From: an uncultured Lachnospiraceae bacterium
GTDB lineage: Bacteria; Bacillota; Clostridia; Lachnospirales; Lachnospiraceae
Reading direction: 5' to 3'
DNA: 34,575 bases
Assembly (NCBI GenBank): GCA_910583835.1
Contig: CAJTYM010000042.1
Coordinates: 1-34,575 of the forward strand
Below are positions 1 through 7,424 of the stretch, piece by piece. Below the pieces are notes generated by a model. It was not told the origin of the DNA. It searched no databases and saw nothing but the letters and a program-made list of their open reading frames with translations. A program made the position numbers and the translations under genes. The first letter of the stretch is position 1, and each line of letters begins with the position of its first letter.

Positions 1-31
1 ACTCACAAGAGCCCCTTGTTAGCGTGTCCTA

Positions 32-87
32 TTTCCCCACCCCGTGAAAAGTAACGGATTATGGTTACTTTTCATGGGGTGGGAAAA
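32..87. repeat. Long inverted repeat (hairpin) in AT-rich left edge
   Basis: Positions 36-55 pair with 64-83 over 20 base pairs with one G-T wobble (44/75), around an 8-nt loop. After one mismatch the pairing resumes for three A-T pairs (32-34 with 85-87). Neither strand shows a T-run directly after the stem, so it is not a textbook Rho-independent terminator. It lies just upstream of the promoter of the small plus-strand gene at 207. It may be a terminator of an unusual kind, an element end, or a protein-binding site. The pairing is seen directly; the role is unknown. Confidence 0.6.
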
Positions 88-131
88 GCAACAAAACACA
101 AACCAAAAAGCACATTGACAATCCAATATGC

Positions 132-160
132 TTTACACTCTTCGATAAATCCGCTATAAT
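132..160 (+). promoter_or_regulatory. Sigma-A type promoter of the 61-residue gene
   Basis: A TTTACA box (132-137) and a perfect TATAAT box (155-160) are separated by 17 nt. The start codon of the next gene is 46 nt downstream of the -10 box. A TTGACA at 115-120 lies too far from the -10 box to pair with it. Confidence 0.65.
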
Positions 161-206
161 GATTATAGTAAATTGAAACTGCATAAATTAAAAAGGCGGT
201 GATACT

Positions 207-392
207 ATGGATGTAATGGAAATGACAGATAAAGAGTTAATTATGGTAACCATTGACAGATATACCGATTTACAACAAATCAAGAAAGCAAACGGCGGTC
301 ACGAAAACGAAATGCTTGATTATTTAATTAAAGTAACCGCTGCAAAGTTATCGTCTATGGGAGTAAATGTAGAAGATATAACCCTTTCATAA
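207..392 (+). CDS. Small hypothetical protein, 61 residues, likely mobile-element cargo
   Basis: An AAGGCGG ribosome site lies about 8 nt before the ATG, and a good promoter stands upstream, so this is likely a real gene. The product is short and charged, begins MDVMEMTDKELIMVTI, is probably mostly helical, and has no cysteine or membrane segment. I do not recognise a named family; small proteins of this look are common in conjugative and mobilisable elements of gut Firmicutes (inference). The gene is AT-rich compared with the malQ operon next door and is on the opposite strand, which fits acquired DNA. No partner gene is visible, because the element would continue left of the window. Confidence 0.6.
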   Translation: MDVMEMTDKELIMVTIDRYTDLQQIKKANGGHENEMLDYLIKVTAAKLSSMGVNVEDITLS

Positions 393-561
393 CGCACAAT
401 CATATAACCACAACCGTACTGAGTATGGTAAGTTTTTGGCGGCATCACGATTGAGGTGTGCGGCAACCAGATATGGGTGCAACCGTTGGAATGGCTGCAC
501 CCTCTATTCAAAGCCACACATATACATTAGGATTGCCATTTCCTCTGATGGCTCCATCTAC

Positions 562-2118
562 TTATTCTCCTCGTCCATCCGATTTACTTGGCATATCCTT
601 CTCTCCTTTTTCTTCTGGCTGCTTTGGTTCCTCCGGCTCCTTGGGCAGCCTTCCGTACAGCTTGACCTGGCGGCGGATTTTCTCTGCCAGCGCATCGTCA
701 AGGGCATCAGGACGCATCCGCCACATCCAGTTGCCGCCCAGGACAGACGGCACGTTCATCCTGCCCTCGCTGCCAATGCCCAGAAGGTCCTGCATCGTTA
801 CGATTGCCATGTCGCTGACCGAAGACCATGCGCCGCGCATAATTCCCCAATGGTAGCCCTCCGCCTGGTCGAGCTTGAGATACTCTTTGGCTAAGGCTAC
901 GCAGTCCTCAGGCGCTTCCTGCAGCCAGCCCAGGATGGTATCGTTGTCATGGGTTCCCGCATAGACTACGGAATTCTTACTATACTTGTGGGGGAGGTAA
1001 TCACTGTCCCCGCTGGCGTCAAAGGCAAACTGCAGGATTTTCATGCCGGGGTAGCCGCTGTCTGCCAGCAGCTTGCGCACGGATTCCGTAAGGAAGCCTA
1101 AATCTTCGGCAATAATGTCCAATTTGCCAAGCTTCTGCTCTATCGCACGAAACAGCGCGATTCCCGGTCCTTTCCGCCACTCTCCCTTCCTGGCGGTCTT
1201 CTCCCCAAAGGGAATCGCATAATAGGAATCAAATCCCCGGAAATGGTCGATGCGGATGACGTCAAACAATTTGGACATTTTCTCCATCCGCCGAATCCAC
1301 CAGCGGTAACCGTCCTTTTTCATCACATCCCAGCGAAACAGCGGGTTGCCCCAGAGCTGCCCATCCTCGGAAAATGCATCCGGCGGACATCCTGCCACGT
1401 CAATCGGCTGCAGGTTCTTGTCTATATAGAACTGCCCAGGTTCCGCCCACACATCTGCGCTGTCCAACGCCACATAGATAGGCACATCGCCGATGATACG
1501 GATTCCCCTATCGTTGGCATACTGTTTCAGGGATTTCCACTGCTGGTAGAACAGGTATTGGACCATCTCCCAGAACTGGATGTCCTCTGCCAGCCTCTTC
1601 TTCGCCGCTGCCATCGTTTCCTTATCGCGCTGCTGCAGTTTCGGCTCCCACTCACTCCACGCCACGCCGTCATGGTCATCCTTCAACGCCATATACAGCG
1701 CATAGTCCTCCAGCCAGTCTGCCTGTTCCTGGCAGAACTGCGCAAAATCCCTGGGAGGGGTCTTAACAAACCGTGCAAACGCCTTATGTAACAGGGGAAA
1801 GCGGTTCTGGTGGAGAATCTCATAATCCACCTGGGTCAGACGCCCGCCCCATTCATAAGATTTGCACTCCATTACCGTCAGAAGCCCCTCCTTACAGAGC
1901 GTCTCCAAATCTATAAAATATGGATTGCCGGCAAAACTGGAAAATGACTGATAGGGGGAATCCCCATAACTCGTGGGACAGATGGGCAAAACCTGCCAGA
2001 ACTGCTGTCCCGCCTTTACAAGAAAATCTACGAATTTCCTCGCCTCTTCCCCCATGGTTCCGATTCCGTAGGGGGAGGGCAAAGAAGAAATGTGCATCAA
2101 AACTCCACTGCTCCGCAT
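562..2118 (-). CDS. malQ: 4-alpha-glucanotransferase (amylomaltase, GH77)
   Basis: Cytoplasmic GH77 enzyme that transfers alpha-1,4-glucan segments between maltodextrins and releases glucose. The 518-residue product starts with the family signature MRSSGVLMHISSLPSPYGIG. It keeps the three catalytic acids in their usual settings: Asp in VIRIDHFRGF (nucleophile), Glu in IIAEDLG (acid/base) and Asp in AGTHDND. The start is set by AGGAGGT about 10 nt upstream of the ATG. It is the last gene of a four-gene operon behind a sugar ABC importer; the gap to the permease gene is 29 nt. The last ~28 residues, after LYGRLPK, form a Pro/Glu/Lys-rich tail not usual for the family. No clear terminator follows the stop. 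Confidence 0.95.
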   Translation of the reverse strand: MRSSGVLMHISSLPSPYGIGTMGEEARKFVDFLVKAGQQFWQVLPICPTSYGDSPYQSFSSFAGNPYFIDLETLCKEGLLTVMECKSYEWGGRLTQVDYEILHQNRFPLLHKAFARFVKTPPRDFAQFCQEQADWLEDYALYMALKDDHDGVAWSEWEPKLQQRDKETMAAAKKRLAEDIQFWEMVQYLFYQQWKSLKQYANDRGIRIIGDVPIYVALDSADVWAEPGQFYIDKNLQPIDVAGCPPDAFSEDGQLWGNPLFRWDVMKKDGYRWWIRRMEKMSKLFDVIRIDHFRGFDSYYAIPFGEKTARKGEWRKGPGIALFRAIEQKLGKLDIIAEDLGFLTESVRKLLADSGYPGMKILQFAFDASGDSDYLPHKYSKNSVVYAGTHDNDTILGWLQEAPEDCVALAKEYLKLDQAEGYHWGIMRGAWSSVSDMAIVTMQDLLGIGSEGRMNVPSVLGGNWMWRMRPDALDDALAEKIRRQVKLYGRLPKEPEEPKQPEEKGEKDMPSKSDGRGE

Positions 2119-2147
2119 AACGCGCGTACCTCCTGCTGATTCTATTC

Positions 2148-2987
2148 TTAACCCTTTACTGCGCCTGCCACCACGCCTTCAATGATATATTTCTGGCAGA
2201 AAATATAAAATATGACAATCGGGATAATTGCCAGCACCAGCATAGCCATCATCGCCCCCATATCCACAGAGCCGTAACCGCCCCTGAGATACTGGATAGC
2301 AATGGGAATCGTCTTAAAACGCTTGATGTCCAGCACAAGATATGGCAGGAGATAATCATTCCAAATCCACATCGCCTGCAGAATCGCCACTGTGATACAG
2401 GTGGGTTTTAAGATGGGAAACACCACTTGGAAAAATGTCTGAATTGGTGTACATCCGTCAATCATGGCAGCTTCCTCGATTTCCAGCGGGATGCTGCGGA
2501 CAAACCCGCAGAACATGAATACCGACAGCCCTGCGCCAAATCCCAGATATACTACTATAATACCAATTGGAGTATATAAATGCAACATATTTGCCAATTT
2601 TGACAGCGTAAACATGACCATCTGGAAAGGGACAATCATCGAAAACAGGCAGAGATAGTACATACCAGTGGAAAACAGAGATTTCACCCTGGAAATGTAC
2701 CAGGCGCACATGGACGTACACAGTATAATCACTGCCACAGAACACACGGTGATAAACAGGGAATTCCTGAGCGCAGCCCAAAATTGGATTTTTTCTATTC
2801 CCCGCACGTAGTTTTCCAGTTCCACAAACATTTTGCCGAGGGGAAGTTCAAAAGGCCGGCGGCTGATATACACTTTTTTCTTGAATGAGTTCACCACAAC
2901 CAACACGATGGGAAATACCCACGCCACCGATAACAGCGTGAAAAATATACTCCATGCCCATCCATACTTTGTTTTCCTTACGCCCAT
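2148..2987 (-). CDS. Carbohydrate ABC transporter permease (MalG-type)
   Basis: Inner-membrane permease of a CUT1-type sugar importer, 279 residues. It shows an N-terminal membrane segment followed by several more, and the conserved EAA loop near the C-terminus (EEAAMIDGCTPIQTFFQVVFP), which docks on the ATPase. Its ATG overlaps the stop codon of the preceding permease by one base (TAATG), so the two are translationally coupled. No ATPase gene is present in the operon, so a shared MsmK-type ATPase elsewhere is expected. The neighbouring malQ suggests maltose or maltodextrin as substrate, but this is inferred from context. Confidence 0.93.
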   Translation of the reverse strand: MGVRKTKYGWAWSIFFTLLSVAWVFPIVLVVVNSFKKKVYISRRPFELPLGKMFVELENYVRGIEKIQFWAALRNSLFITVCSVAVIILCTSMCAWYISRVKSLFSTGMYYLCLFSMIVPFQMVMFTLSKLANMLHLYTPIGIIVVYLGFGAGLSVFMFCGFVRSIPLEIEEAAMIDGCTPIQTFFQVVFPILKPTCITVAILQAMWIWNDYLLPYLVLDIKRFKTIPIAIQYLRGGYGSVDMGAMMAMLVLAIIPIVIFYIFCQKYIIEGVVAGAVKG

Positions 2988-3829
2988 TACTGCTGCACCT
3001 CCTTCGTCCTCGTCAGCCTGGTCTGGATAATAGCGATAAGCGCCACCAGAATGAAAAATACAACGGCCTTCGCCTGTCCGACCCCTTCGTATCCGGTCCT
3101 TCCATAGAACGTATTGAATATATTTAACGCCAGAAGCTCTGACATGCTGGAAGGTTCGCCATTCGTCAGGGCAAGGTTCTGGTCAAACAGCTTGAACCCA
3201 TTCGTCAGCGTGAGGAACGTACAGATCGTGATGGACGGCATCACCATGGGAATCGTCACATGCCACAGAATCTGCCCGGAGGTTGCGCCGTCAATCTTTG
3301 CAGCCTCAATCAGTTCCCCTGGCACGTTCTGAATCCCGGAAATATAGATAATCATCATATATCCAATCTGCTGCCAGCACATCAGCACCACCAGACCCCA
3401 GAAACCATACGTCGAATTGTAGGTCAGTGTCTTCTGGAAATTTGCCAGGATTCCGTTCAGCAAAAGCTGCCAGACATAGCCCAGCACGATGCCGCCGATT
3501 AAATTCGGCATGAAAAATACCGTGCGGAACAAATTTGTGCCCTGAATGCCCTTTGTCAGAAGCATTGCCACGGCAAATGCCAGCACATTAATCAGCACCA
3601 TCGACACAATCGTAAACGCTGCCGTATACCAGAGCGAATGGAGAAACGTCCTGTCTGATAATATTTTTAAATAATTGCCAAATCCTATAAATTTTGCATC
3701 CGTCACCGTGGTAAATTTACAGAAAGACAGGTAGATGCCCATCACAAACGGCAGGAAAAACCCGATAGTAAAGGCTGCCAATGTCGGAAATGCAAAAACA
3801 GGAAAATATTTTTTTAATGATTTCTGCAT
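2987..3829 (-). CDS. Carbohydrate ABC transporter permease (MalF-type)
   Basis: Partner permease of the same CUT1 importer, 280 residues from the chosen start. I start it at MQKSLKKYFPVF because GGGAGG lies just upstream; a longer reading frame reaches 3895 but would run through the intergenic hairpin. About six membrane segments are visible. The EAA loop ELIEAAKIDGATSGQILWHV is present. Its stop overlaps the start of the MalG-type gene. It is preceded by the binding-protein gene, with a GC-rich hairpin in the gap. The pairing of two permeases with an upstream lipoprotein is standard for CUT1 systems. Confidence 0.93.
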   Translation of the reverse strand: MQKSLKKYFPVFAFPTLAAFTIGFFLPFVMGIYLSFCKFTTVTDAKFIGFGNYLKILSDRTFLHSLWYTAAFTIVSMVLINVLAFAVAMLLTKGIQGTNLFRTVFFMPNLIGGIVLGYVWQLLLNGILANFQKTLTYNSTYGFWGLVVLMCWQQIGYMMIIYISGIQNVPGELIEAAKIDGATSGQILWHVTIPMVMPSITICTFLTLTNGFKLFDQNLALTNGEPSSMSELLALNIFNTFYGRTGYEGVGQAKAVVFFILVALIAIIQTRLTRTKEVQQ

Positions 3830-3879
3830 AAATGCCTCCCATAGATTGCTCACAAAAGCTGCCTTTACAGGCATAACTT

Positions 3880-3899
3880 GGGGGTGGCGAACCACCCCC
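3880..3899 (-). promoter_or_regulatory. Intercistronic hairpin between binding-protein and permease genes
   Basis: GGGGGTGG (3880-3887) pairs perfectly with CCACCCCC (3892-3899) around a CGAA loop. It sits between the stop of the binding-protein gene (3911) and the first permease start (3829), with no T-run after it. Hairpins at this place in sugar operons often protect the upstream message or partly reduce downstream transcription, giving more binding protein than permease. That role is inferred. Confidence 0.6.
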
Positions 3900-3910
3900 G
3901 GCAGTTTTTG

Positions 3911-5323
3911 CTACTGGTTTACAGCCTTATATTCCGATGCCCAGCCTTCAACAAACGCTGTCTTGACCGCATCCCATTCGCCCGTGCCCTGCGCATACTC
4001 AAGCAGCGCGCTTCCTACTCCATTTTTCCATTTCTCAGAAGGAATCGTGGAAAATACCCAGGGGACGGAAGTCTTGCCGCTGTCAATATATTCGTTGGCG
4101 GCAGCTACCAGCGGATTTTCCGGCATATACTCATCGGTAAATGTGCTAAAAGGTGTTATAAATCCCATTTCATCGGAAAATATCTGACGCCCTTTGTCAC
4201 TGGTAACAATCCATTCGAGGAAATTCAGCGTAGCCTTGATATCATCCTCGGATGCATTCTTGTTGACACACCAGTAATTTTCCGAACCGGTACACAGACC
4301 CTGGTTTGCCTCATCGCCCACGCCGATATAAATGGGGAGCATCCCCATATCATCATCATCCACATCATTGCCGGTGATATCTTTATATGCCCAGGTTCCG
4401 TTCTGATAGAATACGGCTTCGCCCATGGCAAATTCCGCTGCCGCATCCTCACCGGTCATGCCGGATATCATCGTTGGCTCCACAGTGGAATCTGTAATAT
4501 ACAAATCCCAAATATTTTTATAGGCATCCAGATACGTTCCCTTAATGGCCTCCGTGGTGTCTAGCTTGTCATCCTGGTACTCAAAATAAATCGGCATGTT
4601 TGCCAGATGTGTCTTAAACCGCCAGTCCGAAGAGGAATCCATGCCCGCTGAAGCAAATACGCCTTTGATTCCCAACTCGTCCTTCTTCGCCTGCATGTCG
4701 TCCGCAACTTCCTTTAGTTTGGCAAAACTGTTAATCTCGGTGACATTTTTTATTTTTGCCCCTTCCATTTCACAGTAATCTTCTATAATATCTTTGTTAT
4801 AAATGAGTCCATACGTTTCAATGACATAGGCAACGCCCTGTACTTGTCCATCATCGCTGATTAATGCAAAATCATCACTTTTCAGATTCTTATACACGGC
4901 GCTGTCTTTTAAGTCATAACAGTAATCTTTCCAGGAAGCCAGTCCTGCCGGTCCATTAACCTGAAAAAGCGTGGGCGCCGCAGACTTTGCCATCTCCGAT
5001 TTCAGTGTGGATTCATATGTCCCGGAAGCGGCAGTCTCTATGGTTACCGGAATGCCTGTCTCGTTGCTGTATTCCTCCGCCAGGTCGTTCCACTGTTCTG
5101 CCTGCTCAGGCTTGAAGTTCAGGTAATATACAGAACCGGATACTTCCTCAATCAGGCTGTCATCGTTCTGGTCTGTATCATTGCCATCCTGATTATTTCC
5201 ATCTCCCTGGTCTGCTGCATTTTCCCCTGTGCCATTCTTATTTGTGTCACCGCTCCCACAGCCGGCAGCCAGTGCGGCCGCCAGCGTCATCGCCAACAAC
5301 ATTGATATCCATTTCTTTTTCAT
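3911..5323 (-). CDS. Extracellular sugar-binding lipoprotein (family 1 solute-binding protein)
   Basis: Substrate-capturing lipoprotein of the importer, 470 residues. A signal peptide ends in a lipobox with Cys22 (LAAALAAGC). An Asn/Asp/Gly-rich linker follows to about residue 60, typical of Gram-positive binding lipoproteins, and then the solute-binding fold begins (SGSVYYLNFKPEQAEQW). Motifs near the end (NPLVAAANEYIDSGKT, EYAQGTGEWDAVK) match MalE/MsmE-type proteins. The start has a strong AGGAGG. It is the first gene of the operon with both permeases and malQ, so maltodextrin is the likely ligand; the sequence alone does not prove this. I found no convincing promoter in the AT-rich leader at 5324-5406. 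Confidence 0.93.
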   Translation of the reverse strand: MKKKWISMLLAMTLAAALAAGCGSGDTNKNGTGENAADQGDGNNQDGNDTDQNDDSLIEEVSGSVYYLNFKPEQAEQWNDLAEEYSNETGIPVTIETAASGTYESTLKSEMAKSAAPTLFQVNGPAGLASWKDYCYDLKDSAVYKNLKSDDFALISDDGQVQGVAYVIETYGLIYNKDIIEDYCEMEGAKIKNVTEINSFAKLKEVADDMQAKKDELGIKGVFASAGMDSSSDWRFKTHLANMPIYFEYQDDKLDTTEAIKGTYLDAYKNIWDLYITDSTVEPTMISGMTGEDAAAEFAMGEAVFYQNGTWAYKDITGNDVDDDDMGMLPIYIGVGDEANQGLCTGSENYWCVNKNASEDDIKATLNFLEWIVTSDKGRQIFSDEMGFITPFSTFTDEYMPENPLVAAANEYIDSGKTSVPWVFSTIPSEKWKNGVGSALLEYAQGTGEWDAVKTAFVEGWASEYKAVNQ

Positions 5324-5406
5324 GAATCATCCTCCTAAAAGTGTAATAATCTCTACCTTTTAGTATGATATTTTTTATTTTAGATATACATGAAAAAGAA
5401 AATTTA

Positions 5407-5652
5407 TCATTTGGGGCCTGGCTCCGGCAGTTCCACGAGAATGATGTCCGGTCCGATTTTTACTACATGTTTCCAGGGAATGATGATTTCACTCCCTTTG
5501 CCAAACAGCCCCCAACATTTGCCGTAACCCGGGATAATCAGTGCCAGCACCATGCCGGTACAGATATCGATGTCAATATCCACCACAAAACCCAGGCATT
5601 CACAGTTACAGACATTGATGACTTCTTTTTCCCGCAATTCACATAAACGCAT
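5407..5652 (-). CDS. YlmC/YmxH family protein (PRC-barrel type, sporulation-associated)
   Basis: 81-residue protein recognisable from MRLCELREKEVINVC at the start and the following LGFVVDIDIDICTG. The family is a small PRC-barrel-like fold seen throughout spore-forming Firmicutes and annotated as a YlmC/YmxH sporulation protein; its molecular role is not established. The ribosome site is AGGGGGG, six bases before the ATG. It lies entirely within the 3' arm of a terminator-like hairpin (5655-5693) whose T-run directly abuts the ATG. The gene therefore has an unusual leader in which the fold would block both transcription and ribosome access. It is followed by the glucan-operon leader. Confidence 0.88.
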   Translation of the reverse strand: MRLCELREKEVINVCNCECLGFVVDIDIDICTGMVLALIIPGYGKCWGLFGKGSEIIIPWKHVVKIGPDIILVELPEPGPK

Positions 5653-5693
5653 AAAAAACCCCCCTGCAATATCTTATGCTGCAGAGGGGTTTT
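5653..5693 (-). terminator. Rho-independent terminator of the glycerol operon, overlapping the ymxH-type ribosome site
   Basis: On the minus strand AAAACCCC-TC-TGCA (5693-5680) pairs with TGCA-GG-GGGGTTTT (5668-5655). This is a 14-bp stem with one wobble and an 11-nt loop, followed by further Ts up to 5653. It ends transcripts from the genes at 5764-11996. The ATG of the next gene (5652) begins immediately after the T-run, and its ribosome site is in the stem. Confidence 0.85.
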
Positions 5694-5723
5694 GGTGACT
5701 GTACAATAATTGCTCTGGTACCG

Positions 5724-5765
5724 GACCTAAGGCATCTTCCCACTTCGTGGGTCCCTCCTTAGGTC
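5724..5765. repeat. Structured intergenic repeat with GAA-loop hairpin
   Basis: Nine outer base pairs (5724-5732 with 5757-5765) enclose an inner CCCAC/GTGGG stem (5739-5743 with 5747-5751) with a three-base loop. On the minus strand the loop reads GAA and is followed by AAGATGCCTT. The same GAA-loop and GATGCCTT arrangement occurs in the 90-bp repeats at 13013-13192 with different stem bases. The repeat overlaps the stop codon of the DUF1667 gene. Confidence 0.55.
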
Positions 5766-6123
5766 AATAAATATTTTTGGTGGCAATAATATCAACGCCG
5801 GTGTCAGCCACATTGCTGACAATCACATCTCCGATGTGCACGGGCGCCTGGACTTTTACGCCTTTTAATGCTTTCATAATCTCAAAAATCTTGCCTTTGG
5901 GGATATCTGATTTCGTCTTTACCGATACCGCCGCCAGGCTTCCTCCTTCCACAATGACAGAGCTGGTAACTATCCGCGTGGGGTTGGTAACTTCTTTCCT
6001 CGCATAATCGTCCCCACGTTTGCAGGTATTGCCGGTCACGGAGGATACTTCTTCTCCATTCATTTCCACTTTCAGGGGACATCCCATCGGGCAGCCGATA
6101 CAAATCAATTCTCTTGTTTCCAT
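5764..6123 (-). CDS. DUF1667 protein, small subunit of glycerol-3-phosphate oxidation module
   Basis: 119-residue protein with CIGCPMGCPLKVE near the N-terminus and a further Cys in TGNTCKRG, giving Cys8, 11, 15 and 34. The spacing suggests an iron-sulfur cluster or metal site. DUF1667 proteins are regularly encoded directly after a GlpA-like dehydrogenase and an FAD/NAD(P) oxidoreductase, as here. The gap to the preceding gene is only 3 nt. It may act as an electron-transfer or assembly subunit of the anaerobic dehydrogenase complex; this is inferred from gene order. It is the last gene of the glycerol operon, followed by a repeat and a terminator. Confidence 0.88.
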   Translation of the reverse strand: METRELICIGCPMGCPLKVEMNGEEVSSVTGNTCKRGDDYARKEVTNPTRIVTSSVIVEGGSLAAVSVKTKSDIPKGKIFEIMKALKGVKVQAPVHIGDVIVSNVADTGVDIIATKNIY

Positions 6124-6126
6124 ACT

Positions 6127-7404
6127 CTACGCCTCCTCTATTTTCACGGTAATCTGGGACAAATCCGGAAATGCTGCCAATTCTTCTTTTTTCAGTACCA
6201 CTTCTTCCATCTCTCCGGGTGCGACAACCGGGCGTTTCCTGTGGATGACACGCTTATCGCCAAAGTACACAGAAACATAACAATTTTTATACACATCTCC
6301 TACGCGGAACCGCACGGTATGCTTCTCATCCATCCGCTCCGGGTTGATGGTTTTCGGGACTGTATAGCGCGCGCCCTCCGTAGCAACAATGGGGATATCC
6401 TTAGCCGCAGACGGTTGGTGCTTGGCGCCGTTTTTCACATACTCAGCGGCATGTTTGCCGGCTGCGCCCGCCTCCTCAGAAACAAAATCCACCAAATCAT
6501 GCACATGGAGCACATTGCCGCAGGCAAACACGCCTTCCACATTTGTCTCCAGGCATTCATTGACCAGAGGACCGGAGGTAATCGGGCTCATCTCCACGCC
6601 CAGGCTTCTGGATAATTCATTTTCCGGTATCAGCCCGCAGGACAGAAGCAGCGTATCGCAGGTATAATGCTCCTCCGTTCCGGGAATCGGCTTGCGGTTC
6701 TCATCTACCTCGGCAATCGTGATTCCTTCCACACGTTCCTTGCCGTCGATATCTACAACCGTATGGCTCAGTTTGAGCGGGATGCCGAAATCATCCAGGC
6801 ACTGCACGATATTTCGTTTTAATCCGCCGGAGTAAGGCAGAAGCTCTGCCACCACCTTCACCTTAGCGCCCTCTAAGGTCATTCTCCTCGCCATAATCAG
6901 CCCGATATCGCCGGAGCCTAAGATTACCACCTCACGCCCGGGCATGTAGCCCTCCATATTTACCAGGCGCTGCGCCGTGCCGGCGGAATAAATTCCTGCC
7001 GGCCTGTAGCCGGGAATATTCAAAGCTCCCCTGGAACGCTCCCGGCAGCCCATGGCAAGGATAACTGCCTTTGCCTGAATCTCAAACATACCGTCTTCGC
7101 GGTTCATAGCTGTGATGACCTTTTCCTCTGAGATATCCATGACCATCGTGTTTAATTTATATGCAATTTTCTCTTCTTCTAACTGTTCGATAAACCTTCC
7201 TGCATATTCCGGCCCCGTCAGTTCCTCCTTAAATGTATGGAGCCCAAAACCGTTGTGTATGCACTGATTCAAGATGCCGCCGAGCTCCTTGTCCCTCTCC
7301 AACACCAGGATAGATTCTACGCCGTTCCTCTTTGCAGACACTGCTGCTGCCAATCCCGCCGGACCGCCGCCCACAACCACTATATCGTAAACCTGTCTTA
7401 ACAT
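6127..7404 (-). CDS. FAD/NAD(P)-dependent oxidoreductase of the glycerol-3-phosphate dehydrogenase module
   Basis: 425-residue pyridine nucleotide-disulphide oxidoreductase-type flavoprotein. An FAD-binding Rossmann motif is at the start (VVVGGGPAGLAAAVSAKRNG), a second dinucleotide-binding motif is in the middle (VVILGSGDIGLIMARRM), and the closing FAD contact is GVFACGNVLHVHDLVDFVS. It likely passes electrons from the GlpA-like subunit to NAD(P) or another carrier, the position GlpB holds in the E. coli GlpABC enzyme. It lies 20 nt after the GlpA-like gene and 3 nt before DUF1667. No redox-active CxxC of thioredoxin-reductase type is visible. The exact acceptor cannot be read from the sequence. 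Confidence 0.9.
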   Translation of the reverse strand: MLRQVYDIVVVGGGPAGLAAAVSAKRNGVESILVLERDKELGGILNQCIHNGFGLHTFKEELTGPEYAGRFIEQLEEEKIAYKLNTMVMDISEEKVITAMNREDGMFEIQAKAVILAMGCRERSRGALNIPGYRPAGIYSAGTAQRLVNMEGYMPGREVVILGSGDIGLIMARRMTLEGAKVKVVAELLPYSGGLKRNIVQCLDDFGIPLKLSHTVVDIDGKERVEGITIAEVDENRKPIPGTEEHYTCDTLLLSCGLIPENELSRSLGVEMSPITSGPLVNECLETNVEGVFACGNVLHVHDLVDFVSEEAGAAGKHAAEYVKNGAKHQPSAAKDIPIVATEGARYTVPKTINPERMDEKHTVRFRVGDVYKNCYVSVYFGDKRVIHRKRPVVAPGEMEEVVLKKEELAAFPDLSQITVKIEEA

Positions 7405-7424
7405 ACTCTTTCCTCGCTTTCCGA

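Noticed and set aside
36..83. Hairpin as a Rho-independent terminator
   Set aside because: No T-run follows on either strand; kept only as an inverted repeat of unknown role.
1243..1791. Plus-strand open frame of 182 codons opposite malQ
   Set aside because: Lies wholly antisense to the conserved GH77 core; no start signals.
5675..5766. In-frame continuation of the DUF1667 gene after its TGA for 29 codons
   Set aside because: An open stretch of this length arises often by chance, and it runs through a structured repeat into a terminator; there is no selenocysteine-like context that I can support.
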